Made by a program: the position numbers and the translations under genes
Source: Fulvia fulva
Taxonomy: Eukaryota > Ascomycota > Dothideomycetes > Mycosphaerellales > Mycosphaerellaceae
NCBI RefSeq assembly: GCF_020509005.1
Contig: NC_063013.1
Location: 5,084,001-5,148,000, forward strand
Direction of reading: 5' to 3'
Length of the DNA stretch: 64,000 bases
Part shown: positions 1 through 10,577 of the stretch, in pieces
Layout of the letters: every line of letters starts with the position of its first letter
Position numbering within the stretch: position 1 is the first letter of the stretch
Notes under the pieces: model-generated
What the model saw: only the letters and a program-made list of their open reading frames with translations
Told to the model about the DNA's origin: nothing
The model's database searches: none

Positions 1-2733
1 TTGGTCATTTGGTACCCATAAGCTCCAGCCGTCGTATTGGTTTCGAACATATAGCAGGTCGCCATCCACTTTGCAGTGTGCTGGGTGAATCTTCGCTCTC
101 TGTAGCAGTGTAGGAGTGCGGTCTTTCTGCAGGTCCTTAATCGCGGTCTTGAGCTCGTTATCGGTTACGTACGCCGTCGACATTCGATACTCGAGTTCGG
201 CTTCCCGCTGACTTTCACGCGTCGCCGGTTGTTCAGTAGGCGCATCTCGTTCTGTAGGCATAAACTCTTCAGCTTCAGGGTTTAGCGGTACTGGTTCCTC
301 TTCTTCCGGCGCATCTTCTACTGTTGCCTGTAGTGAGGCGATCTTAAGGAATCGCTTAGGAGGCAGCAATGTCTGATGCTGATGCTGGTTCCGAGGGTCG
401 TCCACCCCCTGCGGAAGGTCCTGGCTGCGTCTCGTCAGGCTGTCTGGCTTTGTACCTTGAAGTCCTGGACGGTATATTATCTTGAAGTTGAACTGTGACA
501 AGAACTCAGCCCAACGCGCTTGTCGCCGATTTAGCTGCTTTGTCGTCATGAAGTATTCCAGGTTCTTGTGGTCGGTGTAAATCTTGACTGGCTGTGAGTC
601 CTCATCATCTGCCTCGCAGGCGAGCTCGGGTCTCCATTCCTCAAAAGCCTTGATGATGGCTAACAGTTCCTTATCATAGATTTCATAATTGCACTCCTGT
701 GGACTCAACTTCTTCGAGTAGAAGGCCACAGGATGTAGCACACCATTCTCGTCATACTGCGAAAGCACGCCGGCGTTCACAAAATCTGAAGAATCTGTCT
801 CTATTACTGTTTCCCTGCCTGGCACGTAATGTGCGAGCATGCCGGCTTTGCTGAACGCAGCTTTCAAATTGTCAAAGGCTCGTTGGCAATCTAGTGACCA
901 TTGAATCCTTCTGTTCTTGTGATTGCTTGGTCCGTCCGACTTGGTCAGGTTTGTGAGAGGAGCAGCTATGCGCGAAAATGCTTCGATGAATCGCCTGTAG
1001 AAGTTGGCAAATCCAAGGAAGGCCTGGACATCCTTCAGGTTCTCAGGAGCTTCCCATGTCTGAATACATTCGAGTTTCTCGGGGTCCATCTCGATGCCGT
1101 CAGGGGTTATGATTAGCCCAAGATACTTCACCTTCTGTTGGTGGAATTCGCTTTTGTCGATGTCCACTGTAAGTCCTGCATCGCGTAGCTTGGTGAGAAC
1201 CTTCCGCACGTGTTCAATGTGCTCCTCCAAGGTGTCACTGAAGATAAGTACGTCATCCAGGTAGGCCGACACAAAGTCGTCTAGGTGTTCTTGCAAGACC
1301 TTGTTGATGTATGATTGGAACGATGCTGGTCCGTTGCACAAGCCGAATGGCAACACTAGACACTCGTAGATGCCGTATCGTGTCGCAAACGCTGTCAACC
1401 ACTCGTGCCCTTCAGCTATCCGTAACTTGTTGAAGGCTGCTACAATGTCCAGCTTTGTGAAGTACTTCTTGCCGTGCATGCGGTTGAGCGTCTCTTGTAT
1501 CAAGGGAATCGGATACCGGTTCTTGATAGTGATCGCATTCAATCCTCTGTAGTCGATACAAACACGCAGCCCACCTCCAGGCTTACGTACCACTAGCACT
1601 GGTGCAGGAGACTGGTTCGTCTTTTGCCCTGCTTTCCGCACCTTCCCTTCAGATGTTTGCTCGTCTAGCCATTTTTTAACTGCCTCGTTCTCCTTCTCAG
1701 CTAGGCCGTAGGGCTTGCGGTATGGTGGCTCTTGTGGACCATCAGGCTTAATGTGAATCTCATGATCTACGCCTAGTCGGTGAGGTGGGAGTCCTTCATG
1801 ATCCTTAGCTGAGAAAGCGTCCGCAATATCGTGGTACATTGGCGGCAACTTCTCCTTCGGGTTGTGATTGAACTGCTTGTTCAAGAATTGGTCCAGATCA
1901 TCAGCAGCCATTGCACTCAGCTTAAGCTCTCCGCCGTCGCTCTCACGCCTAGTGGGCATGATGTAGAAGCACTCAGCCCCAGGCCGGTGCGCGTACATCC
2001 CCCACGCGCGTTGAGAAACGCCCTGGCAGTCCACTTCTTCATCGTCTATGTCTTCCAGGTCATATGATGAGGCATTCAGCTCTGCTCCTCCTGCTGTGAA
2101 GCTCGCTACATCTCCAGTGAAGGGCTCTGGTCCGTACCGTACTGGTGCCTGCTTCTTCTTCTCGCGGTGGTTCAGGGATTGCACTGTTGTCGGTGTCTTA
2201 TTCTGTAGACAGTGACCAAAGCAGTAATCCGACCTGAATGCCACCTCGCCTGTCTCCCAGAAGATGTTTGGGTTGTGCGCTGTAAGCCACGGCAGGCCAA
2301 AGACGATGTCGTATTCGAGGTCGGTGACGTAGCATAACATTTGCTCGTGATGATCGCCTATGACTACGTCTACAGGGGCCGCGTGTGTAATCTGCCGCGC
2401 AGTGGCCGTTCCATCTCCCAGTGTTAGTCGTCGGCTTTGCGTCAAAGGGATCAGGGGTATTGTGTATTTGCGTGTGAATTTCCAGTCAAGAAAGAGAGAG
2501 GTGGAAGCAGAATCTACAAGGCCTCGAGCCTTTCTCTGTTGTATCATTACGGGTAACACTATGTGAGGGTACACAGCTGGCTGTTGCTTATCCAGTGCGC
2601 ATGCCGATATCTTAAGCTCCTCACTATAGTCTGTTACCGTCTCTTGCGTTCCGTGTCTCTCAATCTCATGCTCTTTCTGTCCTAGGAAGTTCGGGTGACC
2701 GCTGTCTACCACGCTTAGGCAGCGGTCGTGCCA
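1..2733 (-). CDS. pol: Pol polyprotein of Gypsy-1 (protease, RT, RNase H), partial
   Basis: Entered by -1 frameshift; 911 codons are open in the window and the frame runs off the left edge. Seen: an aspartic protease motif LVDSAST with its Asp near 2513-2515 (the usual DSG is DSA here); an RT domain with VCIDYRGLNAITIKNRYPIP near 1545-1585 and the catalytic YLDDVLIFSD near 1238-1263; then the LGFANFYRRFI and RNase H region, with ETDSSDFVNAG near 775-806 and TDHKNLEYF near 555-580. At the left edge the protein is in the linker before integrase. There are no internal stops. This enzyme set copies the element's RNA into DNA in the particle. The RIPed copy at 10578-13801 supplies the rest of the family's Pol, including integrase and a chromodomain. 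Confidence 0.9.
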
Positions 2734-2739
2734 TTTCCC
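2697..2739 (-). promoter_or_regulatory. Predicted -1 programmed ribosomal frameshift signal (gag to pol)
   Basis: On the minus strand the heptamer GGGAAAT (2739-2733) lies in the gag frame as G GGA AAT, fitting the X XXY YYZ slippery rule. A 5-nt spacer (2732-2728) follows, then an 8-bp perfect, mostly G/C stem: GACCGCTG (2727-2720) pairs with CAGCGGTC (2704-2697) around a 15-nt loop. The gag stop (2717-2715) lies in the loop. A one-base backward slip enters the pol frame, open from about 2844 to the window edge. Sequence geometry is direct; the function is inferred from known retroelement frameshift sites. Confidence 0.8.
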
Positions 2740-4841
2740 TGCCGCGGATCGGCGGCTAGGGAACTGAGGTTCGCGTTCGGATTCGGCGTGGTATTGCGTG
2801 GACGCGGTGGGCGATAGTCGCCATCGTACCCATACATTGGGCATTCAGGGTTGGTCGACACGTGAGAACCTGTACGGCAGCGGTAGCACTTACCCTGCTT
2901 CTTAAGGTCTTCGCGCTGCTCACGGTTGAGCGTAGGCAGGTTCTGTAGATGTGTCGGCAGATCCTCCTTCTTCTTGGTACCAGCGTACTGTAGTGGGCGC
3001 TGTACCAAGGCACCTGCTACACCGGCAGCGGCACTAGCAACTGCGTTGCCGTTGTTCTGGTTGTTCTGGCCGCCATTGCTGTTCGAGTTGCCATTGCCCC
3101 GGGGGCGCTCCTTCTGCGGGTATAGTCGATCTGTCTCGTAGAAACTCTCGTCCAGTGCGGTGCACTCCTCGATAACGTCTTGCATGCTGTCTAGGCGGCG
3201 GTCGACTTCGCGGTCGCCGAAGGTCTTGATGAAGTACTTGCGGTTCAGTCGGTTACGGAACAGCATGAGCTCGGTCTCATCGGTCCATGACATCCAGGCG
3301 CGCAACTTCGAGTAGCGGGCATGGAAGGCTACAAAGGTTTCGCCTTGTTCTTGCTTGCAGGTAGCAATGTCAACCATAGCCTTGGTTCCCTCATTGCGTG
3401 TGCCATATTGGCGTGTCATCCAGTCTAATAACTCTTCTCCAGTCTTGAACTCGTTGAAGGACTGCTGTCCAGGCACAGGGATCCTCGGCTTGATGCTTCG
3501 CTGAGGATCACCTTGTGTCCACCCATACACGAAGCGCAGACCATCTGCCTCAGTGCGGAAGGTTGCTACAGTCAGCTTTAGGAGAACACTGCTGTACCAG
3601 CTGTCGAAATTGGGGTCGTCATCGTTCTTGAAGTGCTTAGGGTCGGGCACACCCTTGCCGATCTCCATGCCGCGAGTGAGGGTGCGGTCAATGGTGAAGA
3701 GACGTTCTGGAAGGTCAACCAGTGGTGTCTGGGTGCGGGTGTTGCGCATTCTCGAGTCACGACTGTTGTTGGGTCCTGGTCGCGGACGGTCGTTGTCACG
3801 TCCTCGGCCATTGTCGCCACGGTCATCGTCGTCTCCATCGTTATCGTTATCACCACCACCGCCACCGCCCCCTCCACCAGCAGCTTCGCGATACCTACGC
3901 AATAGCTGCTCGAGTGAGGTCTCGCGTGGGCGGGAACGAGAGGGTCGGCGGCCTGAGCGGCCCCTACCTCCGTTCTGTGTGGTGTCTCCTGCCTCAAGCC
4001 GAGCCTTCAGGTCATCGACTTCTTGTTGTAGGGCCTGGTTCTTCGCCTCAGCATCTTGTGCCTTCTTCTTCTCCTTCTCGCAGATCTCGCTGAACTGCTT
4101 GCACAGGTTGTTGGCTTCCTTGTATTTCTTCCCCAGCTCTTGCAACTTAGCTGGGTCGCAATCCTTCTTGCTCTTGAGATCTGCTGCCATTTTCTGTGTG
4201 ACAAGCTCTTCACTTCGCAGCATCTTGTAGATGCGGTCGTATTCGGTGTACAGCGTGGTGTACTGGGTGTTCTGGAGGTCGTTGGCTCGCTCCATTACAT
4301 CGAGTTGTCTGCCCTTAGTAATTGCCGTGTTGACTGCTTGTAGCACGAAGTCGTGGGTGGTCTTCGGGTGTTGGGATGCAAGGGTCGTGAGGTTGTCTGG
4401 GGTGACATTCTGGTATTCGGATGCGAGAATGTGTTCTGCCTCGTCGAGTGATAGATACACCTCGTCTGGGTCGCCGCCTGGGTTCTCTTCGAGCTTGAAC
4501 TCGAACAGTTCTGTAAAGTCAATCTCACCACCTTCTTCTCGCTCGAAGGCCTTCTGGTAAGCTTTATCAATCTCTTGTTGTAGCGCGACACCGGTGTCTA
4601 CTGTGACCCGCCGGTTGTCGTCCTGTGTCTGACTCTGAGGAAAAGAGGAGAGGTCGGGGAAAAGAGATGTGCGCTGCTTGCTTTTGCCCTTAGGCTTAGG
4701 TGGCGGTCGCATGCCGCCGTTCGCTGTTTGTGAAGTCATGTTGTCTGGGTTCGGGGGAGGCGTGACGGTGCCTGTATCCTGACTGTCTACGAGCGCGCGA
4801 CCACCTGCTGATGGTGTCGCCGCGTTGCGTTCTCTAGGCAT
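2715..4841 (-). CDS. gag: Gag polyprotein of Gypsy-1 (708 aa)
   Basis: Structural protein that forms the retrotransposon particle and binds its RNA. Seen in order: a Pro/Ser/Thr-rich N-terminus; a charged coiled-coil stretch at about residues 215-285; a low-complexity linker with nine consecutive Gly followed by Asp/Asn repeats (encoded near 3840-3880); a Retrotrans_gag-like region at about 390-530, with a run ending in FHARYSKLRAWMSWTDETEL; a Gln/Asn-rich stretch; and one zinc knuckle at residues 652-667. The knuckle is a CX2CX4HX6C variant rather than the usual CX2CX4HX4C. The ATG at 4841 opens the frame 137 nt after the LTR. The reading frame is intact although the neighbouring DNA is saturated with stops. 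It ends in TAA at 2717-2715, just after the frameshift signal. The open frames on the opposite strand here are shadows. Confidence 0.93.
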   Translation of the reverse strand: MPRERNAATPSAGGRALVDSQDTGTVTPPPNPDNMTSQTANGGMRPPPKPKGKSKQRTSLFPDLSSFPQSQTQDDNRRVTVDTGVALQQEIDKAYQKAFEREEGGEIDFTELFEFKLEENPGGDPDEVYLSLDEAEHILASEYQNVTPDNLTTLASQHPKTTHDFVLQAVNTAITKGRQLDVMERANDLQNTQYTTLYTEYDRIYKMLRSEELVTQKMAADLKSKKDCDPAKLQELGKKYKEANNLCKQFSEICEKEKKKAQDAEAKNQALQQEVDDLKARLEAGDTTQNGGRGRSGRRPSRSRPRETSLEQLLRRYREAAGGGGGGGGGDNDNDGDDDDRGDNGRGRDNDRPRPGPNNSRDSRMRNTRTQTPLVDLPERLFTIDRTLTRGMEIGKGVPDPKHFKNDDDPNFDSWYSSVLLKLTVATFRTEADGLRFVYGWTQGDPQRSIKPRIPVPGQQSFNEFKTGEELLDWMTRQYGTRNEGTKAMVDIATCKQEQGETFVAFHARYSKLRAWMSWTDETELMLFRNRLNRKYFIKTFGDREVDRRLDSMQDVIEECTALDESFYETDRLYPQKERPRGNGNSNSNGGQNNQNNGNAVASAAAGVAGALVQRPLQYAGTKKKEDLPTHLQNLPTLNREQREDLKKQGKCYRCRTGSHVSTNPECPMYGYDGDYRPPRPRNTTPNPNANLSSLAADPRQGNGTTAA

Positions 4842-4977
4842 CTGCGCGCTGTGCGCCTTACCGTGTTCTGTGTTCTGATGCGGCTCTGCGCGTTCTCGAG
4901 TTCTGCGGTTCTGTCTGTTCCTGTTGTTACGCGTCCCTTACCTAGATCCGCGATCTGGGTAGTAAGGTAGAACAAAC
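4842..4977 (-). other. Gypsy-1 leader between LTR and gag
   Basis: 136 nt of untranslated leader. The primer-binding site should lie just inside the LTR at about 4977, but I could not match this stretch confidently to a tRNA 3' end. Confidence 0.6.
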
Positions 4978-5161
4978 TGTAAGGGCGCGCGTACCATAGG
5001 GTCCGAATGAGATAGTTGTTGTTCTACGAAGCTACGAAAGAGGAGCGCGAGGCGCGGCGAAGTTATAAAGTAAAGCCAAGCCGCGCTAACCCGATGCAGA
5101 AGGTCCGCGGTTCAGCCGGGCCGACGCAGCTACAGTGAGGGGTCGCGGGCTGCCCGTGACA
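4978..5161 (-). repeat. 5' LTR of Gypsy-1
   Basis: A 184-bp LTR on the minus strand, TGTCACGGG...CCCTTACA. Its ends were set by alignment to the RIPed LTR at 13616-13801 (186 bp), which stops matching at the same base, and to the LTR start at 63920. Most differences from the two RIPed copies are C to T or G to A, as expected from RIP. Confidence 0.9.
5063..5069 (-). promoter_or_regulatory. TATA-like box in Gypsy-1 LTR
   Basis: TTTATAA on the minus strand, about 95 nt into the LTR and about 85 nt before its end. This is a plausible position for the element's RNA polymerase II promoter. Assigned from motif and position only. Confidence 0.45.
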
Positions 5162-8100
5162 GCCGAAGTTACGAAGCTATCGAACAAGGAGCTCGCCTAA
5201 CGAATTAACTAACTAGGGGTAGTCGTAGTGAACTAATAGTCTAACGGCACTCTATAGATCTATACTAGCTCTACTACTACTAGGAGGCACCTAGAGGTAT
5301 AGCTATAGTAGGCATCTAAGGTTACGGTATTAGCGAAGGTCTTAACGAAACAATTCACGATCCTAGTCTACGACATGCCTAAGGAGTTTGACCTAACTAA
5401 CTAGGGTTACCTACGCGCTCTCTAAGAGGATAACCCGGTCACTCTTAACTCTCTAATCTAGAAGGCGACTTGGCTCTATAGGAAATGGCTAGAAGGTAAG
5501 AAGGCCTCGGCGCTAATAGTATAGCTATAAGACGCGAAAGCGGCGGATCTAGCGATAGAACAAGGCCTAGTCTAGTAATATAGCCTTAAGACAGTAGAAA
5601 AGCACTCCTTATCCTTTCGTGTCCTCTAATACTTCAAATGCCAATAGTATAGACACCAAACCTATACGTACATAAATAAGTAGGCCTGCTCGAACTATAT
5701 AGGAGACTATATATCTAGGGACTATATATCGACTACGAGACGGTACGCGAACTGTCCGGGGTACTACCTATCGTATAGTACGGAATGCCTATAGCGGAAA
5801 CTAGCGAAAAACAAGGCAATCACAAACAGAACCGTCGCCCTAAGATTCTACGGCGACCGTAAGGCTAGCCTATACCGGAACTAACTAGCGGCGGTCGGGT
5901 ATAAGCGCCCTAGGGCCGAGAACGATATAAAGGATACGCAACCTAGGGCGTACGGGAGGCTACGTACTCTGCTAGCTACGGCGAGGGAATCTAACTAGGC
6001 CCGGCTCCCCTTTAGTATATAGCCGATAGGCGTAGACTAGGACGTATAGGGTAGTAGGATATAGGACGATATAGAGGAAATGATTGTCGATACCGATGAC
6101 TAGCCTCGACACGCTTAGCATTATCTAGTATAACGTTAACTATAGCAAGGATATAGTCTAGAACCATTTCCTATACGAGGCGGACCCGCGCGTCTACTAC
6201 GTCCTTATAATCTAGGAGCTATAGATTAACCCGTACTATAAGAGACTAACGACCTATAAGTTACTAGGCTATACGACATGCCTACGAGGCGACGGTAGAC
6301 CCCGTACGTACTTCTATATTAGTAAGGATATACTAGAATCCGACTAGGAGGTAGTGTACTACGTAGACGAAGAAGGCGGGGGCGATATTACCTCCCTCTA
6401 CGTAGGTAGCACCTAGATACATAACCTATATATACAACCGCTAGCCTCGAGGTCTAGCCGCGACCTAGGGGTCTATAGACACCTAGACAGTGCGCTTAAG
6501 AGACAAGGGTGCTATATCGTAGTAGGAGACTTTAATATATACCACCCTTCCTAGGAAAGCCTTATATAGCCGCACCCTATAGCCGACGAAGTACTCGACT
6601 TAATAGCGAGTAACGTAATTGCCCTTAATACCCCGAAGGACCTAGGCACCTAGAAGAGAGGGGGACTCTAAGGCACGATCGACCTCTCCTAGATCTTATA
6701 TAGCCACTACTATACGGTAACCTACTATAGGATCGAATATAAACTCGAGGCGTCGTTAGACTATATACTAGTCAGGACCTCTATTACGATATAGATATAA
6801 CGTATACTAGCGAGAACCCCTAAGCTAAACTAGGGAAAGGCCTACTAGGCTAACATCTAGGCGTACCTCGATAACTCTAAGAGGCTAGTCTAGATCGCGT
6901 AGTAGTAATATAATAGTAAAGACGAGATAGACGAAGCAGTCTAGGGGTTGACAGACGAAATAAGAAAAGCGACCTTACTTTACGTTCCGCTTGCCTAACT
7001 AACGACATAGTCTAAACTATACTAGACGCCGGAGTGCACTACGGTAGTAAGAGAAGTAAGGAGAGCTCGCCGGGTATAGACGAGTAGCTATAGCGAGGAG
7101 GCCTAGAACGTATATAGGGAGGTATACTAATAGAAGAAAGCTATAATATAAAGGGAGAAAGCAGTCGGCTAGAGGGCTATAGTAGAAGAAATCGCCGGTA
7201 AGCTAGAGAGGATATAGAAGCTAGCGAAATGGGCCCGACAGGACCCTATATAGGGCCCCTCCTTCTCTATCCTAGCGCTACAATCGCCTAGTAGCCCGGT
7301 TAGCGACCCCGAGGCCAAGGCGCGTCTACTAGCTAGTAAGTTCTTCCCGCCCCTAGTCGAGGCTGATCTAAGCGATATAAACAGCTCTACTCCCCTAGCC
7401 CCTAGTATCGCGGTCTAATAGGAGGTGTCCGAGGGAGAAGTTGCCGCTATACTAAGGAAGTTGCCGGCGAAGAAAGCCCCGGGGCCGGATAGGATCCCAA
7501 ACGAGCTACTAAAGAAGTGTAGAGATTAACTAGCCCTAGTAGTTATAGCGATCTTTAACGCCTACCTACAGACCGGGTACTACCCGATAGCTTTTAAACA
7601 ATCGACGATAGTGGTCCTACGTAAGCCGTAGAAGGAAGACTATACGTAGGTAAAGTCGTACCGCCTAATTGCGCTCCTTAATACTCTTAGGAAGGCGCTT
7701 AAGAAGCTGGTTATAACGAGACTCTCTAAGACGGTAGAGGAACACTCCCTACTCCCGGACACCTAGATAGGTACGCGCCTATAGCGATCGACGCTATCCG
7801 CGATAGAACTTATCACCTCTTAGGTAAAGGCTATCTAGTATAAGAATAGGGACAAGGTGGCTTCCTTACTTGGCCTATATATATCGGGAGCCTTTGACTA
7901 CGTATTATACCCGCGGCTACTCTATATCCTAAGGTCGAAGGGACTCCCTAAGTAGCTTATCAACTTCGTACGGTCCTACCTCCAAAACCGTAGTACGTCG
8001 ATCCTAGTCGGCTAGTATAGAAGCCTATTTCAAGTAGTCTATACTAGAATCCCGTAAGGCTTAACGCTAGTACCTATTCTGTTCCTCTTCTTTATAGCGA

Positions 8101-9584
8101 CGCTACTCCTAGCCCTAGAATCCTAGAACACCGCTACGAGCGGCTTCGTAGACGACATAAACATCCTAGCGTAGTCTTCCTCGACTAAGGAGAACTATAG
8201 GCTACTAGAAGAGAAGCACAAGATCTACGAGGACTAGGCTAGGAGGTACGGGGCTCGGTTTGCCCTAGAAAAGTACAATCTGATATACTTTACGCGCCGG
8301 CCACGGTTCCACAATATATAAGCTTCTAGCTAGATATAGGGGTATACGACTAACCCGGCAAATCAGCTTAGGATCCTCGGACTATAGGTGGACCCGGCGC
8401 TACGGTAGAGGAAGTACGTATAGGCAATATTACGGAAAGCTAAACAGAATATAGCATTATGCTAGAGGCTTACTATGTCTATATAGGGGGCGGACTTCCG
8501 GTAGTTACGACTTCTATATACGGCTATTATACGGCCAGTCCTTACCTATAGTAGCTAAGTATAGTCCTTAGGCGAGAGGGCCTACCTATCGAAGGGACTC
8601 GTCGCGCCGCTAGTAAAGATCCAAAACTAATGCCTAAGGAAGGTTACCGGGGTATATAAGTCGATACTAACGAGGATACTTAAGTACGAGACCGCTATAC
8701 CGCCGATCGACCTATATATCTAGGGACTACGGACCTCCTACTTAGGCAAGTCGGCATAGTACCTAGTATAGAAGGTCATCGCTAGTATAGTCGTAAGGGC
8801 CCGCGAATTAGTACTAGCGTATAGGGGTATTTAACCCGGAAACGAGCCGAACTACCGGGTAAGGGACGAATAGCTAGTAACATAATAGGAAGGTAAGAAA
8901 TCGTTTATAGAGTAACTATAGAAAGAGAGGTGGAACAACTAGGTTGTAGGGCATAGTGGACGCCCTTAGCTAGCGGGACAACCTAAGGAATAGTTAGCTA
9001 CAAAATCCGCGGTCAAGCACCCCCCGAAGCTTATCTACTACCGCCTTACGAGTATATAGAGTAGTATAGTAACCTAACTACGAAGCGAACACATCGGCCT
9101 CTAGGGGTACCTATTATAGAGGAAGGTTCTAGGATATACGAATACTAGCTACTCCTACGGCTATCGCTCCTAGAACGTACGGTACGTACTCCTCGTCTAT
9201 CCGAGGTGGTCGCTAGGAAGGGGGGAGTGGATAGTAAAGGCGAGGAACCGGACGATTAGGGCACTTCTTAGTAACGCTAAGGACCTACGGCGCATTACGA
9301 ACTAGATACTAGAGAAGGGCTAGCTAGAATAGTACCGCCTAGTAGGAGCAGTATAGGAAGAGAGGACACGACGTAGCGCGACGAGACCGGCTAGGAGCGG
9401 GGGCTAACGGGGTAGTGACATAGACTACGTACGTTCAGAGGGAAAGCTAAACTAGATAAGGAGTAGTCGGGGGCGGGAAGGGTTTTCACCTATTCGGGTT
9501 TCCCTTTATATATAACAATAGATATATACCTATATAGGCCGGATAGGGTCCTAGAACAGGGGAATGACAAATCTATCTATCTAT
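5162..9584 (+). mobile_element. LINE-1 family copy A, Tad-like non-LTR retrotransposon (RIPed, 5' end cut off by Gypsy-1)
   Basis: Matches LINE-1 copy C (41856-46794, minus) along its whole length; base 5162 corresponds to about 46280 there, so about 515 bp of 5' end lie beyond the Gypsy-1 insertion. Reading through RIP stops: ORF1 remnant to about 6110; endonuclease at about 6120-6850 with a GDFN motif and a later GTIDLS; RT at about 7440-8800 with AKKAPGPDRIPNELL and GFVDD.NILA; a C-terminal zinc-binding segment near 9060-9200 with HIGL and YRSQNVR patterns. It ends in a TCTA repeat tail at about 9584. Nearly every Gln/Trp codon is a stop, so it is dead. Confidence 0.85.
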
Positions 9585-10291
9585 ATACGGAAGTTAGGAC
9601 ACGTAATAGGGAAGGAGGAAGGACTAATATAGTATACAAAGGTATATAGTAGAATAGTGTTTAGTATAAAAGGTTACTCTACTATTAGTATAGAGACTAC
9701 GTCTCTTATACCTATATAGAGGGATATTGCTCTAGTCCTAGTTCTGTTTTACTACGCCTTATTAGTTTTACCTATGTCTTATCCTACGACGGCAGTTCCT
9801 CCGACAGTCTCGTACTAACTAGCTAAGTAACTTTAGGTCCTCTAAGTCGCTCCTACTATTCGTACGGTGTCTCGGTAGTATTACCGTACTATTGTCTCGA
9901 CTAGCTTAGTATATACTAAGTTAGTCTTAGTACCGTACGACATACCTACTGACCTATATTCGTAATACTCCTACTTAGGTCGTAAGGTAAGGAACGATTG
10001 TTCCTACTATACTAGCTATAGCTATCGTACGAAGGTCTAGAACTAGGGACCGGCTAGCGGTTTAGTCAAACTATCTACTACTATCTCCTTAGTATAGTAG
10101 TACTCTACTTTAATCTTCCTCTACTACTAGAGGTGCCTAATATAGTTATAGGTAACATTAATATACTTAGATCTTTCGTAGATATAGGCGTCCTTAACTA
10201 AGGTCAGAGCCGCCTAGTTATCCCCTATAAGGCGTACTAGTCTTAGTTCGTCGACGGTACTCTTGTCGGCTAGGACTATTAGTTAGAAAGA
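9585..10291 (-). mobile_element. Copia-X fragment: RNase H end and LTR of a divergent copia family (RIPed)
   Basis: Positions 9971-10290 on the minus strand match the RNase H end of Copia-A/B (the region before the 3' LTR) but are clearly diverged. A purine stretch AAGTAGGAG then abuts sequence starting TATTACGAATATAGG, which I read as this family's own 3' LTR (about 9966 down to 9585), interrupted by the LINE-1 tail. At about 10291 it joins directly to the leader of the main copia family, so almost all of the internal region is missing. Boundaries are approximate. Confidence 0.55.
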
Positions 10292-10577
10292 GTAGGACTT
10301 TGTCGAGGGTGAAACACCGAGTTACTAACTCGGGCTTAAAACCTATTAAATAGGTACGAGTTACATAGTAGTAGAAGACGGCGGATTATACAAAAGACAA
10401 AGAAGGACCTATTAGGATAGCGTGTATCTATATATAGTATCGCCGGTGTTAGTATAGGTAGATACTAGGTGTCCGGATGTTTACTAGCCTATAGGCTAGT
10501 AAACCCTAGTCACGTGATCTAGTCACATAACATACCTATACCTATATACTTGTCCTACGGCCTATATATTCTTAATA
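10292..10577 (-). repeat. Copia LTR (10344-10577) plus leader (10292-10343), minus orientation
   Basis: A 234-bp LTR of the same family as Copia-A and Copia-B. The adjacent leader includes the inverted GAGTTACTAACTC motif that also follows the Copia-B 5' LTR (48393 on). The LTR ends exactly where Gypsy-1 relic sequence begins at 10578, so it was inserted in that relic. No matching target duplication is visible on the other side. Confidence 0.8.

Larger units (their letters stand above)
1..5161 (-). mobile_element. Gypsy-1, non-RIPed Ty3/Gypsy LTR retrotransposon (5' part; continues left of window)
   Basis: Seen: reading leftwards, an LTR beginning TGTCACGGG (5161-4978), a leader, a 708-aa Gag and an open Pol in the order protease, reverse transcriptase, RNase H. 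Integrase and the 3' LTR lie outside the window. The sequence keeps normal CA and TG dinucleotides, unlike everything to its right up to 31290. The element abuts interior LINE-1 sequence at 5162, so it inserted into a LINE copy; the 5 bp next to the LTR are GCCGA, the expected target duplication if the far end matches. RIPed relatives lie at 10578-13801 and 63920-64000; the first carries the integrase and chromodomain missing here. Inferred: a recent, possibly functional chromovirus-type element. Confidence 0.9.

Noticed and set aside
1370..2566. Several plus-strand open frames of 60-80 codons.
   Set aside because: All are antisense to the continuous Pol frame that carries protease and RT motifs.
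3553..4230. 225-codon plus-strand open frame.
   Set aside because: Antisense to the intact Gag ORF; low-complexity Ser/Pro/Arg composition reflects the Gly/Asp linker and coiled coil on the other strand.
4842..4977. Primer-binding site of Gypsy-1 in the leader.
   Set aside because: Expected next to the LTR, but I could not match it to a particular tRNA 3' end by eye, so no site is called.
9560..9590. TCTA/TATC repeats at several places considered as microsatellites or a CRISPR-like array.
   Set aside because: They are the 3' tails of LINE elements; no regular repeat-spacer pattern exists.
10292..10343. Inverted GAGTTACTAACTC motif beside the copia LTR considered as a tRNA gene.
   Set aside because: No cloverleaf can be drawn; it is copia leader present beside every copia 5' LTR here.
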